Assembly: GCF_016127015.1 (NCBI RefSeq)
Contig: NZ_CP065972.1
Location: 620,001-684,000, forward strand
DNA length: 64,000 nt
DNA from: Corynebacterium tuberculostearicum
GTDB taxonomy: Bacteria; Actinomycetota; Actinomycetes; Mycobacteriales; Mycobacteriaceae
Reading direction: 5' to 3'
Below, one piece after another: positions 51,931 to 60,751 of this stretch. A model generated the notes under the pieces. That model did not search any database and was not told the origin of the DNA. It worked only from the letters and a program-made list of their open reading frames with translations. Made by a program: the position numbers and the translations under genes. Positions within the stretch are counted from its first letter, which is position 1. Each line of letters opens with the position of its first letter.

Positions 51931-52862
51931 TAGCTAGTGAGGTGCGCCGTGACGATGTCGTCGATAAGCCGCGCCGCTGCCTTGGCGGTGCGGTTATCTA
52001 TGTCAAAGGTGGGATTGAGCTCGACGACGTCCACCAGGGCTAGTTTGCCCGTCCGCGCAATAGCTACGGCCATGGCGCGGATACGCTCATAGCTCACGCC
52101 CAGAGACGCCGGGGCGGATACGCCCGGCGCGGTGGACGCTGGCAAAACGTCGAGGTCGATGGATAGGTGGACCTTGTCCTTGCCCTCGGTGGCGCGGGCG
52201 GCAAGCTCGCCGCATTCGGCTGGGGAGAGGTTGACCAGCTCTTCGTCTAGGGTGATGGCCACGCCGAGGGATTCGGCTTCGTCGAAAAGCACTGCGGTGT
52301 TATTGGGGCGGGATATGCCCAGCACGGTGTAGTCGAAGTCATCGGTGAGCTCGGAAATCTGCTTGAACGGGGTGCCGGAGGTGGCTTGATCGGCGCGGCG
52401 CAGATCGAAGTGGGCGTCCAGGTTAATGATCTTGGTGGCGCCCACCGCGCGGTAGAGGCCGCGGTGGGAGCCGAAGGCAGTCTCGTGACCGCCGCCCAGA
52501 ATGATGGGGAGGGTGCCGGCTTCGACGAGTTCCTGGACCTTATCGGAGAGCGCATCGTGGGCGCCGTCGAGGTCGTCGGCTTGGGTGGTGATTGTGCCGG
52601 CGTCGGCAAGCGCATGCTCATGGTGCACGGCCAAGGAGCCGAGCGCGGAACGCAGCGCGGCCGGGCCTGCGGCTGCACCCTGGCGGCCGCCATTGCGCAG
52701 CACGCCCTCATCGGAGGCGAAGCCCAGGAGGGTTACCGGGGCGGGGGAGTCGGTGGACTGATTGATAACGCTATGCCAGCGGGCATGCTCTGGGCCTGGG
52801 CCATCGGAGCGGCCAGACCATTCGGGGGCGGGAGTGAAAAGTTCAGCTTTTTCGGTGTTCAT
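51930..52862 (-). CDS. hutG: Formimidoylglutamase HutG (arginase fold)
   Basis: A 310-residue ureohydrolase. Mn-binding motifs of the arginase family are intact: GGGHETAFGSHRGL, NLDAHFDLR and SIDLDVLPASTAPGVSAP. HutG converts N-formimidoyl-glutamate to glutamate and formamide, the last step of histidine breakdown. Position beside the IclR-type hut regulator and hutH makes HutG far likelier than arginase or agmatinase. The ATG at 52862 follows a TAACAT box by 8 nt, so the message may be leaderless. Divergent from hutR. Confidence 0.9.
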   Translation of the reverse strand: MNTEKAELFTPAPEWSGRSDGPGPEHARWHSVINQSTDSPAPVTLLGFASDEGVLRNGGRQGAAAGPAALRSALGSLAVHHEHALADAGTITTQADDLDGAHDALSDKVQELVEAGTLPIILGGGHETAFGSHRGLYRAVGATKIINLDAHFDLRRADQATSGTPFKQISELTDDFDYTVLGISRPNNTAVLFDEAESLGVAITLDEELVNLSPAECGELAARATEGKDKVHLSIDLDVLPASTAPGVSAPASLGVSYERIRAMAVAIARTGKLALVDVVELNPTFDIDNRTAKAAARLIDDIVTAHLTS

Positions 52863-52870
52863 GGTTATCG

Positions 52871-52876
52871 ATGTTA
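52871..52876 (-). promoter_or_regulatory. Candidate -10 box for leaderless hutG mRNA
   Basis: TAACAT on the minus strand ends 8 nt before the hutG ATG. It mirrors the TACAAT box for hutR on the other strand, with a palindrome between. Confidence 0.45.
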
Positions 52877-52894
52877 GGTAAAACCGCGGCGTGT

Positions 52895-52910
52895 GGCAGG
52901 AGACTCTGCC
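52895..52910. promoter_or_regulatory. GGCAG-N6-CTGCC palindrome between hutG and hutR
   Basis: GGCAG (52895-52899), GAGACT, CTGCC (52906-52910), directly abutting the hutR -10 box and 18 bp from the hutG -10 box. It is well placed to repress both genes and is a candidate HutR operator. The sequence does not match the TCTGwwATwCCAGA motif I recall for HutR of C. resistens. Confidence 0.45.
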
Positions 52911-52916
52911 TACAAT
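52911..52916 (+). promoter_or_regulatory. Candidate -10 box for leaderless hutR mRNA
   Basis: TACAAT, a near-consensus -10 hexamer, ends 8 nt before the hutR GTG. No ribosome-binding site intervenes, so a leaderless transcript is likely. Confidence 0.5.
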
Positions 52917-52924
52917 CACTAAGC

Positions 52925-53668
52925 GTGAGTACCAACAGAGTCCCCGCGGCGCGTCACGCGATGGAGATCCTCAAGCTTTTATCCACCATCGACGTCCCTA
53001 TTTCTGCTGCCCGCATCCAAGGTGAGCTCAACCTGCCGCGTTCATCTACATACCACCTGCTGGCGGAGATGGTTGATGCTGGTTTTGTAGCCCATTTGCC
53101 GGAGCATAAAACCTATGGCCTGGGTCTGGTCGCGTATTCCATGGCCTCGGCCTACGTGACGCAGCAACCGTTGGTGCGCATGGCTACTCGAGACTTGGAA
53201 CAGTGTGCGGCACTGGTGGGTGGATCGGGGCATCTGTCACGTATGGCTGGATCTGAAATTTTGTATCTGCAGGAGGTGCGTGCGGCGGGGGCCACCTCCT
53301 TGGTGACCGAGGTGGGTGTGCGTCTGCAGGCACATAAGACGGCGTCCGGGCGTGTGATGCTGGCGCATCTGCCTGATGCGGAGGTGCGCGCCGCCTTTGA
53401 TATTGCGGGGGGTAGCGGCTTTACCGCGTTGAAAGAACGCTTGAGTTTGGTAGCTGCACGCGGGTGGGACCAGGAGATTGAAGAAATTACTCGCGGTCAG
53501 GCCTCTGTGGCGGTACCCATCCTGGATCATTTGGACCGTCCAGCAGCGGCGGTAGCGGTGACGTATCCGGTAGGGACGTCGGATGCGAAGGTAGACGCCG
53601 CCATTCGAGCCTTGCTGGAGGTCTCGGACAAGGTAGCGGCCAAAATTTACCGCAACCAGAAAAAGTGA
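52925..53668 (+). CDS. hutR: IclR-family regulator of histidine utilisation (HutR)
   Basis: About 247 residues. An N-terminal winged helix-turn-helix (AMEILKLLSTIDVPISAARIQGELNLPRSSTYHLLAEM) is joined to the IclR effector domain (LYLQEVRAAGA..., ASGRVMLAHL). IclR regulators bind small ligands and palindromic operators. In C. resistens the hut genes are controlled by an IclR protein named HutR, and the context here (divergent from hutG, upstream of hutH) is the same. The GTG at 52925 fits a leaderless mRNA. The ligand is probably histidine, urocanate or a later intermediate, but this is not shown. Confidence 0.88.
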   Translation: MSTNRVPAARHAMEILKLLSTIDVPISAARIQGELNLPRSSTYHLLAEMVDAGFVAHLPEHKTYGLGLVAYSMASAYVTQQPLVRMATRDLEQCAALVGGSGHLSRMAGSEILYLQEVRAAGATSLVTEVGVRLQAHKTASGRVMLAHLPDAEVRAAFDIAGGSGFTALKERLSLVAARGWDQEIEEITRGQASVAVPILDHLDRPAAAVAVTYPVGTSDAKVDAAIRALLEVSDKVAAKIYRNQKK

Positions 53669-53681
53669 TGTAGCATACATC
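53667..53681. promoter_or_regulatory. GATGTA-GCA-TACATC palindrome upstream of hutH
   Basis: A perfect 15-bp palindrome (6-3-6) overlapping the hutR stop codon and lying 65 bp before hutH. It is placed as an operator for the hutH promoter. Its sequence differs from the palindrome in the hutG/hutR gap. Confidence 0.45.
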
Positions 53682-53746
53682 TATCGCGTTAGGCTGTCGC
53701 GCGACACATCGAAGTTATTGATCCCTTATTTAAAGGAGTTTTTGCC

Positions 53747-55300
53747 ATGCCTAGCGCCTACCCAACTACCGTGACCGTAAATGTCGGCGCACTGAGCATC
53801 GAGGATGTCGTTGCCGTTGCCCGCTATGGGGCGAAGGTGGAGATTGCGCCCGAAGCCCTAGAAGAGGTGGCCGCCACCCGCGAGCGCGTAGAAGAACTCG
53901 CGCAGGATCCCACCCCGGTCTATGGCATTTCCACCGGCTTTGGCGCGCTCGCTCGCCGCCATATCCCAGAAGAGATGCGCGCCCAGTTGCAGCTTTCCCT
54001 TGTGCGTTCGCACGCTGCGGGAACTGGCCCGGAGGTGGAAGAAGAAGTTATTCGCGCACTGATGCTGCTGCGCCTGTCCACCCTGTGCACCGGCCGCACC
54101 GGCGTGCGCCCCGTGGTGGTCGAAACCTATGCCAAGGCCCTTAACGCCGGCATTGTGCCGGTGGTACGAGAGTATGGCTCACTGGGCTGCTCCGGCGATT
54201 TGGCGCCGCTTGCTCACTGTGCGCTCGCCCTGCTGGGAGAAGGCGAGGTGCGCGTAAACGGCGAGCTGCAGGATGCGGGCGCAGCCTTGGCTGCGGCTGG
54301 CATCGAGCCGCTGCAGCTGCGCGAGAAGGAAGGCCTCGCGCTTATCAACGGCACCGATGGCATGCTCGGCCAGCTCTGCTTGGCCATTACTGACCTGCGC
54401 GCGGCCGCAAAGACCGCCGATATTGCCACCGCCATGACTGTGGAAGGACTGCTCGGCACCCTCGTGGTCTTTGCCGATGACCTGCAGCAGCTGCGCCCGC
54501 ACCCGGGCCAGGCCGATGCCGCGGCGAATATCCTCCAGGTGGCCGAAGGCTCTGAGATCTTGGAGGCCGCGCTCGAGGAGTTCAAAAAGAATCAGGTACA
54601 AGATGCCTACTCCGTGCGGTGCGCCCCGCAGGTAGCCGGAGGCTTCCGCGATACCTTGGCGCATACCACCCAGGTGGCCGAGCGCGAGCTCGCCGCCGCG
54701 GTGGATAACCCGGTGGTAACCAAGGACGGCCGTGTGGTCTCCAATGGCAATTTCCACGGCGCACCGGTAGCCTATGCACTCGACTTCCTGGCTATTGTCA
54801 CCGCGGACTTGGCCTCCATTTCTGAGCGCCGCACCGACCGCTTTCTGGACCCGGCGCGCAACCGCGGGCTGAATGCCTTTCTTGCCGACGACCCCGGTGT
54901 TGACTCCGGCCACATGATTGCCCAGTACGCTCAGGCCGGCATCGTGAGCGAAATGAAGCGCCTGGCCAACCCATCTTCGGCTGATTCCATTCCGTCTTCG
55001 GCCATGCAGGAAGACCATGTCTCCATGGGATGGTCCGCTGCCCGCAAGCTGCGCAAGGCCGTGGATGGCCTGCAGCGCGTGCTGGCCGTGGAAATCCTCA
55101 CCGCCGCCCGCGCCATCGACATGCGCGAGGGCACCCCGGCCAAGGGAACCGGCGCGGTGATTGAGAAGCTGCGCCAGACTGTGGACGGCCCCGGCGTAGA
55201 CCGCTACCTCTCGCCGGAAATCGACGAGACCGTGCGCCTGGTCAAGGAGGGCGCGCTCGTCGAAGCCGTCGAAAATGCAACTGGAAAGCTGCGTGGCTAA
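53747..55300 (+). CDS. hutH: Histidine ammonia-lyase HutH
   Basis: A 517-residue enzyme of usual length. The MIO cofactor triad appears as Cys-Ser-Gly in GSLGCSGDLAPLAH, the variant also seen in Streptomyces HutH instead of Ala-Ser-Gly. The upstream YGISTGFGAL and downstream QEDHVSMGWSAARKL blocks line the active site. It converts L-histidine to urocanate and ammonia. An AAAGGAG site precedes the ATG. The flavin reductase gene follows after 1 nt, and a palindromic operator candidate lies upstream. Confidence 0.95.
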   Translation: MPSAYPTTVTVNVGALSIEDVVAVARYGAKVEIAPEALEEVAATRERVEELAQDPTPVYGISTGFGALARRHIPEEMRAQLQLSLVRSHAAGTGPEVEEEVIRALMLLRLSTLCTGRTGVRPVVVETYAKALNAGIVPVVREYGSLGCSGDLAPLAHCALALLGEGEVRVNGELQDAGAALAAAGIEPLQLREKEGLALINGTDGMLGQLCLAITDLRAAAKTADIATAMTVEGLLGTLVVFADDLQQLRPHPGQADAAANILQVAEGSEILEAALEEFKKNQVQDAYSVRCAPQVAGGFRDTLAHTTQVAERELAAAVDNPVVTKDGRVVSNGNFHGAPVAYALDFLAIVTADLASISERRTDRFLDPARNRGLNAFLADDPGVDSGHMIAQYAQAGIVSEMKRLANPSSADSIPSSAMQEDHVSMGWSAARKLRKAVDGLQRVLAVEILTAARAIDMREGTPAKGTGAVIEKLRQTVDGPGVDRYLSPEIDETVRLVKEGALVEAVENATGKLRG

Positions 55301-55301
55301 T

Positions 55302-55964
55302 ATGTCGACCATCTCCTGGCGCCCGCAATCTGAGCCCAACCCCTTGCCGTTTTCCCCTTTTAAAGCGAGCACAGTGCCGCGCCCCATTGGCTGGCTTTCC
55401 AGCGTGGACGGTGAGGGCCGCGAAAACATCGCGCCCTATAGCCAGTGGCAAAACCTCACCTTCGATCCACCCATGGTGATGTTTTCGGCCAACCAATACC
55501 CGGATGGTCGCCGCAAGGACACGGTGCTTAACGCGGAGGAAACCGGCTGGTTCGTGTGGAATATGGTCACCTATGATCTGCGCGAGGAAGTCAATAAATC
55601 TGCCCAGGTACTAGATTATGGCGATAGCGAATGGGACCGCCTGTCCGTTATCAAAGAATATGCGGACAATTACCGCATTCCCATGGTGAAAGAATCGCCG
55701 GTGAAGTTCGAGTGCCAGTACAAGACTACGCTGCGCGTGCCTGGCAATTCCAAGGTGGGCAGCATCGATCTCGTGGTGGCGGATGTCAACACTATCCATA
55801 TCGATGAATCCGTCATCGATGAGGAAGGCAAGCTGGACATCCTCAAGATTAAGCCCATCGCGCGCATGGGCTACTTTGACTACACCGTGGTCACAGAAAA
55901 ATTCGAGATGCGCGTGCCTGGTTCCGATGACGCCGCACGCGCCGGACTAGAGGGCAGCGCGTAG
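55302..55964 (+). CDS. Flavin reductase-like FMN-binding protein
   Basis: A 220-residue split-barrel protein of the flavin reductase/DIM6-NTAB family: FKASTVPRPIGWLSSVDGEGRENIAPYSQW carries the conserved PRPI/NIAPYS flavin-contact motifs, with PPMVMFS following. These proteins bind FMN and can reduce flavin or partner oxygenases. It begins 1 nt after hutH, so it is co-transcribed. A link to histidine degradation is unexpected and unexplained. The last 18 nt overlap the 3' end of the facing SGNH hydrolase gene. Confidence 0.82.
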   Translation: MSTISWRPQSEPNPLPFSPFKASTVPRPIGWLSSVDGEGRENIAPYSQWQNLTFDPPMVMFSANQYPDGRRKDTVLNAEETGWFVWNMVTYDLREEVNKSAQVLDYGDSEWDRLSVIKEYADNYRIPMVKESPVKFECQYKTTLRVPGNSKVGSIDLVVADVNTIHIDESVIDEEGKLDILKIKPIARMGYFDYTVVTEKFEMRVPGSDDAARAGLEGSA

Positions 55965-56732
55965 CGCCTGGGCCATTGCCACCTGGCCCGCGTGGGTGGG
56001 ATGCATGGGAAAGGAATCAGTCTCCTGGCCTGTGAAATCCACCCACGGCGAGGGGGAACAGGCGGTGTGGTCTAGGGCGGCGTCGGCAAGCACGTAGCTA
56101 GCCCCGTTGCGCTCGGCGGCCTCGCGCACCGCCTGGTTGATGCGCTCGATGGACTCTGCCAACCAATCCCGGTCACTGGCCGGGATTTTTTCTATGTAGG
56201 GGCAGGTCTCCCCGTGCTTGATAAGGGGGAGGTAGCCGGTGGCAAGGACCTTCACATTAGGGGAGCGGCGGTGAATCTCCTCGTAGACCTTGTCGAGCCG
56301 GCGGGGCAGATCGCGGATTTCTAAGTCAATCTGCGCGCCTGATTCCGCCTGGCAGATATCGTCCGTGGCGCACTGGGTAAGCCGCACGAAGCTGGCGTCA
56401 TTGCCGCCGATGGATAGGCTGACCAGGTCGGTGTCCTCGCGTAGGGCGTCCACCTGGGCGGGGTGCTCGCCGGCCGAGGAGAGTACGTCGAGGGTGCTAG
56501 CGCCCTGGCAGGTGACATTGGTGAGTTCTGCGCCTATCTCCTTGGCTGCGAGCTCGGGGTAGGAATCTTGTGCGCGTACGCAGGTATTGGGCGGATCGAG
56601 CGGCAGCGTGGTCGATCCCATGGCCGCATAGGAATCTCCCAGCGCTACATAGTGGGGTGGCTGCGGTTCCTCGGCAGGGGTGGAACAAGCGGCGAGGAGG
56701 GCCGCGGAAAGGAGGGGGATGAACCGGCGCAT
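55947..56732 (-). CDS. SGNH/GDSL-type lipase, exported lipoprotein
   Basis: A 261-residue exported esterase. The lipobox LLAAC (Cys about residue 16) follows a short signal peptide. The GDSL block reads VALGDSYAAMGS; GGND supplies the oxyanion Asn, and the PMHPTHAGQ motif gives the catalytic Asp/His. It probably acts on lipids or acylated polymers at the cell surface. ATG 56732 is chosen because TACGAT ends 7 nt upstream (leaderless); ATG 56741 is an alternative. The gene sits in reverse inside the hut cluster, between the flavin reductase and hutU, and shares the upstream gap with hutU. Confidence 0.85.
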   Translation of the reverse strand: MRRFIPLLSAALLAACSTPAEEPQPPHYVALGDSYAAMGSTTLPLDPPNTCVRAQDSYPELAAKEIGAELTNVTCQGASTLDVLSSAGEHPAQVDALREDTDLVSLSIGGNDASFVRLTQCATDDICQAESGAQIDLEIRDLPRRLDKVYEEIHRRSPNVKVLATGYLPLIKHGETCPYIEKIPASDRDWLAESIERINQAVREAAERNGASYVLADAALDHTACSPSPWVDFTGQETDSFPMHPTHAGQVAMAQALRAAL

Positions 56733-56759
56733 GCAGGCCATCGTAGATCATTCCGCGGG

Positions 56760-56777
56760 TGTCTCATATACGAGACA
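56760..56777. promoter_or_regulatory. TGTCTC-N6-GAGACA palindrome upstream of hutU
   Basis: TGTCTC (56760-56765), ATATAC, GAGACA (56772-56777), a perfect 6-6-6 palindrome, 143 bp before hutU and 28 bp before the SGNH hydrolase gene. The centre contains TATAC, which might overlap a -10 box. It is a candidate operator for one or both genes. Confidence 0.4.
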
Positions 56778-56788
56778 GTTAGGGCTTA

Positions 56789-56804
56789 TGTGTCATGGTA
56801 CACA
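56789..56804. promoter_or_regulatory. CRP/GlxR-like site TGTG-N8-CACA upstream of hutU
   Basis: TGTGTCATGGTACACA matches the TGTGA-N6-TCACA framework of the corynebacterial CRP homologue GlxR in its outer four bases on each side. It lies 117 bp before hutU. Carbon-source control of histidine breakdown would be logical. The inner A/T positions deviate from consensus. Confidence 0.4.
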
Positions 56805-56896
56805 GAGCTGCGTCACAGTACCTTATGACATGTGACGCCGAGCAAGTCCTCGGGGACAGCCCCGGGAAACCGGCCTAGGGGGCTTGGGAGGGCGTC
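56791..56896 (+). ncRNA. Structured hutU leader with alternative stems (candidate cis-regulatory RNA)
   Basis: Three overlapping stems. H1: TGTCATGGTAC (56791-56801) with GTACC-TT-ATGACA (56818-56830). H2: GCGTCACA (56810-56817) with TGTGACGC (56831-56838), perfect 8 bp. P1: GACGCC (56834-56839) with GGCGTC (56891-56896). P1 would enclose a hairpin GTCC/GGAC (56846-56857) and either CCGG-GAAA-CCGG (56862-56873) or AGCCCC/GGGGCT (56858-56863/56879-56884). H2 and P1 share bases and exclude each other. P1 ends 24 nt before the start codon, near the AAAGGAAG ribosome-binding site. No known riboswitch was recognised. Confidence 0.4.
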
Positions 56897-56920
56897 GGAA
56901 AAGCACGACGAAAGGAAGCC

Positions 56921-58597
<1,677 letters not shown>

Positions 58598-59767
58598 ATG
58601 AGCACACTTTTTACCGGCATTTCAGAACTCCGTACGGTCAGCGAGCGCGGCACGCTTAACGACGCCGCAATTATCGCCCAATCCGGCACCATCGCCTGGG
58701 TCGGCCCAGCCTCCGAGGCCCCGGCGGCCGACGAGAAGGTGGACCTGGGCGGCCGTGCCGTCCTGCCCGGCTGGGTAGATTCGCACACCCACATGGTCTT
58801 CGACGGTGACCGCTCCGCTGAATTCGAGGCCCGCATCTCCGGCGGTTCCTATGAAGCAGGCGGCATCGCGGTGACCATGGACGCCACCCGCCAAGCCGGC
58901 ACCGACCGCCTGGACAAGCTGGTGACGGATCGCGTGGCCGCCGGCCGCCGCGGTGGCACCACCACCTTCGAGACCAAGACCGGCTACGGCCTTAACACCG
59001 AGTCCGAGGTGGAGGCCGCCAAGGTAGCCTCCCGCCACGTCGATGACGTGACCTTCTTAGGTGCGCACCTGGTCCCGCCAGGGGCAGATGCGGAAGACTA
59101 CCTCGACGAAGTGGTTGGCCCCATGCTCGAAGGCGTTGCCCCCTACGTGCAGTGGATCGACGTCTTCTGTGAGCGCGGCGCCTTCAACGAGGAACAATCC
59201 CGCCGCGTGCTGGAGGCCGGTAAGAAGTTGGGCCTGGGCCTGCGCGTGCACGGCAACCAGCTGGGCGAGGGCCCAGGCGTGGCCCTAGCCGTCGAACTGG
59301 GCGCCGCCTCGGTAGACCACGTCAACCACTTGAGCGACGAGGATGTCGAGCTGCTGGCCAATTCCGATACCGTGGCCACCATGCTGCCGGCCTGTGACTT
59401 GTCGACTCGCGAGCCGCTCGCCCCAGGCCGCACGCTTCTCGACGCCGGCGCCACCCTCGCCATCGCCTCCAACCTCAACCCCGGCACGTCCTATACCTCC
59501 TCGATGAACTACTGCGTGACCACCGCGGTCCTGCAGCAACACCTCTCCGTCGATGAGGCCATCCACGCCGCCACCACCGGCGGAGCGACCGCCCTGCGCC
59601 GCCACAACGTTGGCAATGGCCTTGACCCGCAGGGCCGCCCTGCGAAGGGCACCATCATGGAGGGCGCCGCCGCGGACCTGCACGTGCTCGACGCCCCCAG
59701 CGCCGTGCACTTGGCCTACCGCCCAGGCATGCCACTGAGCTACCGCACCTTTATCGCCGGAGCCTAG
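58598..59767 (+). CDS. hutI: Imidazolonepropionase HutI
   Basis: A 389-residue amidohydrolase-fold enzyme. The first metal-binding pair is in DSHTHMVFDGDR, and substrate and metal residues follow in GAHLVPPGAD, RVHGNQLGEG, DHVNHLSDED and SNLNPGTSY. It opens the imidazolone ring to give N-formimidoyl-glutamate, the substrate of HutG. The ATG abuts the hutU TAG with no gap, so the two are coupled. Its stop overlaps the stop of the facing unknown gene by three bases (CTAG), and a terminator lies just beyond. Confidence 0.95.
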   Translation: MSTLFTGISELRTVSERGTLNDAAIIAQSGTIAWVGPASEAPAADEKVDLGGRAVLPGWVDSHTHMVFDGDRSAEFEARISGGSYEAGGIAVTMDATRQAGTDRLDKLVTDRVAAGRRGGTTTFETKTGYGLNTESEVEAAKVASRHVDDVTFLGAHLVPPGADAEDYLDEVVGPMLEGVAPYVQWIDVFCERGAFNEEQSRRVLEAGKKLGLGLRVHGNQLGEGPGVALAVELGAASVDHVNHLSDEDVELLANSDTVATMLPACDLSTREPLAPGRTLLDAGATLAIASNLNPGTSYTSSMNYCVTTAVLQQHLSVDEAIHAATTGGATALRRHNVGNGLDPQGRPAKGTIMEGAAADLHVLDAPSAVHLAYRPGMPLSYRTFIAGA

Positions 59768-60609
59768 CGCTCCTCTAGAAAGGTCGCCGCTATCTGATAT
59801 AGTCGGCGGCCTTTTTCTTTTGTCATATGCAGCCACGCGTCTTTTTTGCCGATAAAGACCGCCCGTGATCCATCCGGATCTTCTACCATAAAGAGGGTTT
59901 CTTCGTCTTGTGCACCATGAACAGTCCATGACTCTGGGTCGTAGAGGCGACGGAAGCGCCCTAGCTCCATCTCTACGTCCGTGCGGGTGATAGCCGGTGG
60001 CCGGTAGGGGAGGTTATCGGGGCCGTAGTCCTTTCGCGGTCCTTTTCTTTCTCCGCGCTCAAAGTCGCTATAGACCTCGCTCACCTGGGCGCGCACCAGC
60101 CCATTTTTGTCCTCCGTGGATTCTATGCGCAGGCATAAAGGGTGCCGAGGCCGTGAAGTAAAGCAGGAGTATAGGCGGCCTACCTTAGGCTTATCGACAG
60201 CACTAAAAGTCACAAACTTGCCACGAGATGCGAAATCAAACTCCACCGGAAAGTAAGTAGTTTTCTCGTTGTCCACCATGCTGCCGAGGCTAAGAAGTTT
60301 TGGACGTGCGGCGTATTCAGTGCGGTGAAAGTGCACTGGATCTAGCTCCACCACATAAAACTCAAAATTGTCCTCCACCTTAGTTATGCGAAACACGGGG
60401 TTTAGGTGAAAGCGGCGGTCTGTAATGTGTAGAAACTCGCCATGCTGTGGCCGACGGCTGCACCTAGTGGGGTAGATCAGGCCCGTAGACAGCGAGGACA
60501 GATAAAGGTCTACCGGAGGGTCCAGTTCCGTGCTGAACCCTGGATACGAACTAAGCTTGGCACGGATACGTGCTTGGTCGTAAAGGAACCGTGGGCGTGG
60601 ATGAGACAT
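59764..60609 (-). CDS. Hypothetical protein of unknown family
   Basis: About 281 residues, soluble, rich in Arg, Tyr and Phe. Not recognised. It has alternating hydrophobic/charged stretches (FEFYVVELDPVHFHRTEYAA; LRIESTEDKNGLVRAQVSEVY), suggesting a beta-rich fold, and a C-terminal GSRAVFIGKKDAWLHMTKEKG. ATG 60609 is chosen because of an AAGGTG site 7 nt upstream; the frame is open to 60672. It is divergent from deaD (142 bp) and faces hutI. The hut-operon terminator is inside its last codons. Confidence 0.6.
   Translation of the reverse strand: MSHPRPRFLYDQARIRAKLSSYPGFSTELDPPVDLYLSSLSTGLIYPTRCSRRPQHGEFLHITDRRFHLNPVFRITKVEDNFEFYVVELDPVHFHRTEYAARPKLLSLGSMVDNEKTTYFPVEFDFASRGKFVTFSAVDKPKVGRLYSCFTSRPRHPLCLRIESTEDKNGLVRAQVSEVYSDFERGERKGPRKDYGPDNLPYRPPAITRTDVEMELGRFRRLYDPESWTVHGAQDEETLFMVEDPDGSRAVFIGKKDAWLHMTKEKGRRLYQIAATFLEER
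59782..59821 (+). terminator. Terminator of hutU-hutI, inside the facing gene
   Basis: GGTCGCCGCTAT (59782-59793) pairs with ATAGTCGGCGGCC (59799-59811) over about 12 bp with one bulged base and one G-T pair, followed by TTTTTCTTTT. It starts 15 nt after the hutI stop and lies within the 3' coding part of the opposite hypothetical gene. Confidence 0.75.
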
Positions 60610-60751
60610 GAACTGCACCTTAGAAGAAGGACGCGACGTCACGCTTCGGTGTTTTCGAACTGCTTCGAACATTGCAGGAAAGCTGGGCTAGGAAAGCCGA
60701 GGAGCTGCGCAATGGAGTTTGTGGCTGCAATCGCGTAGGGTTGGTGAAGCA

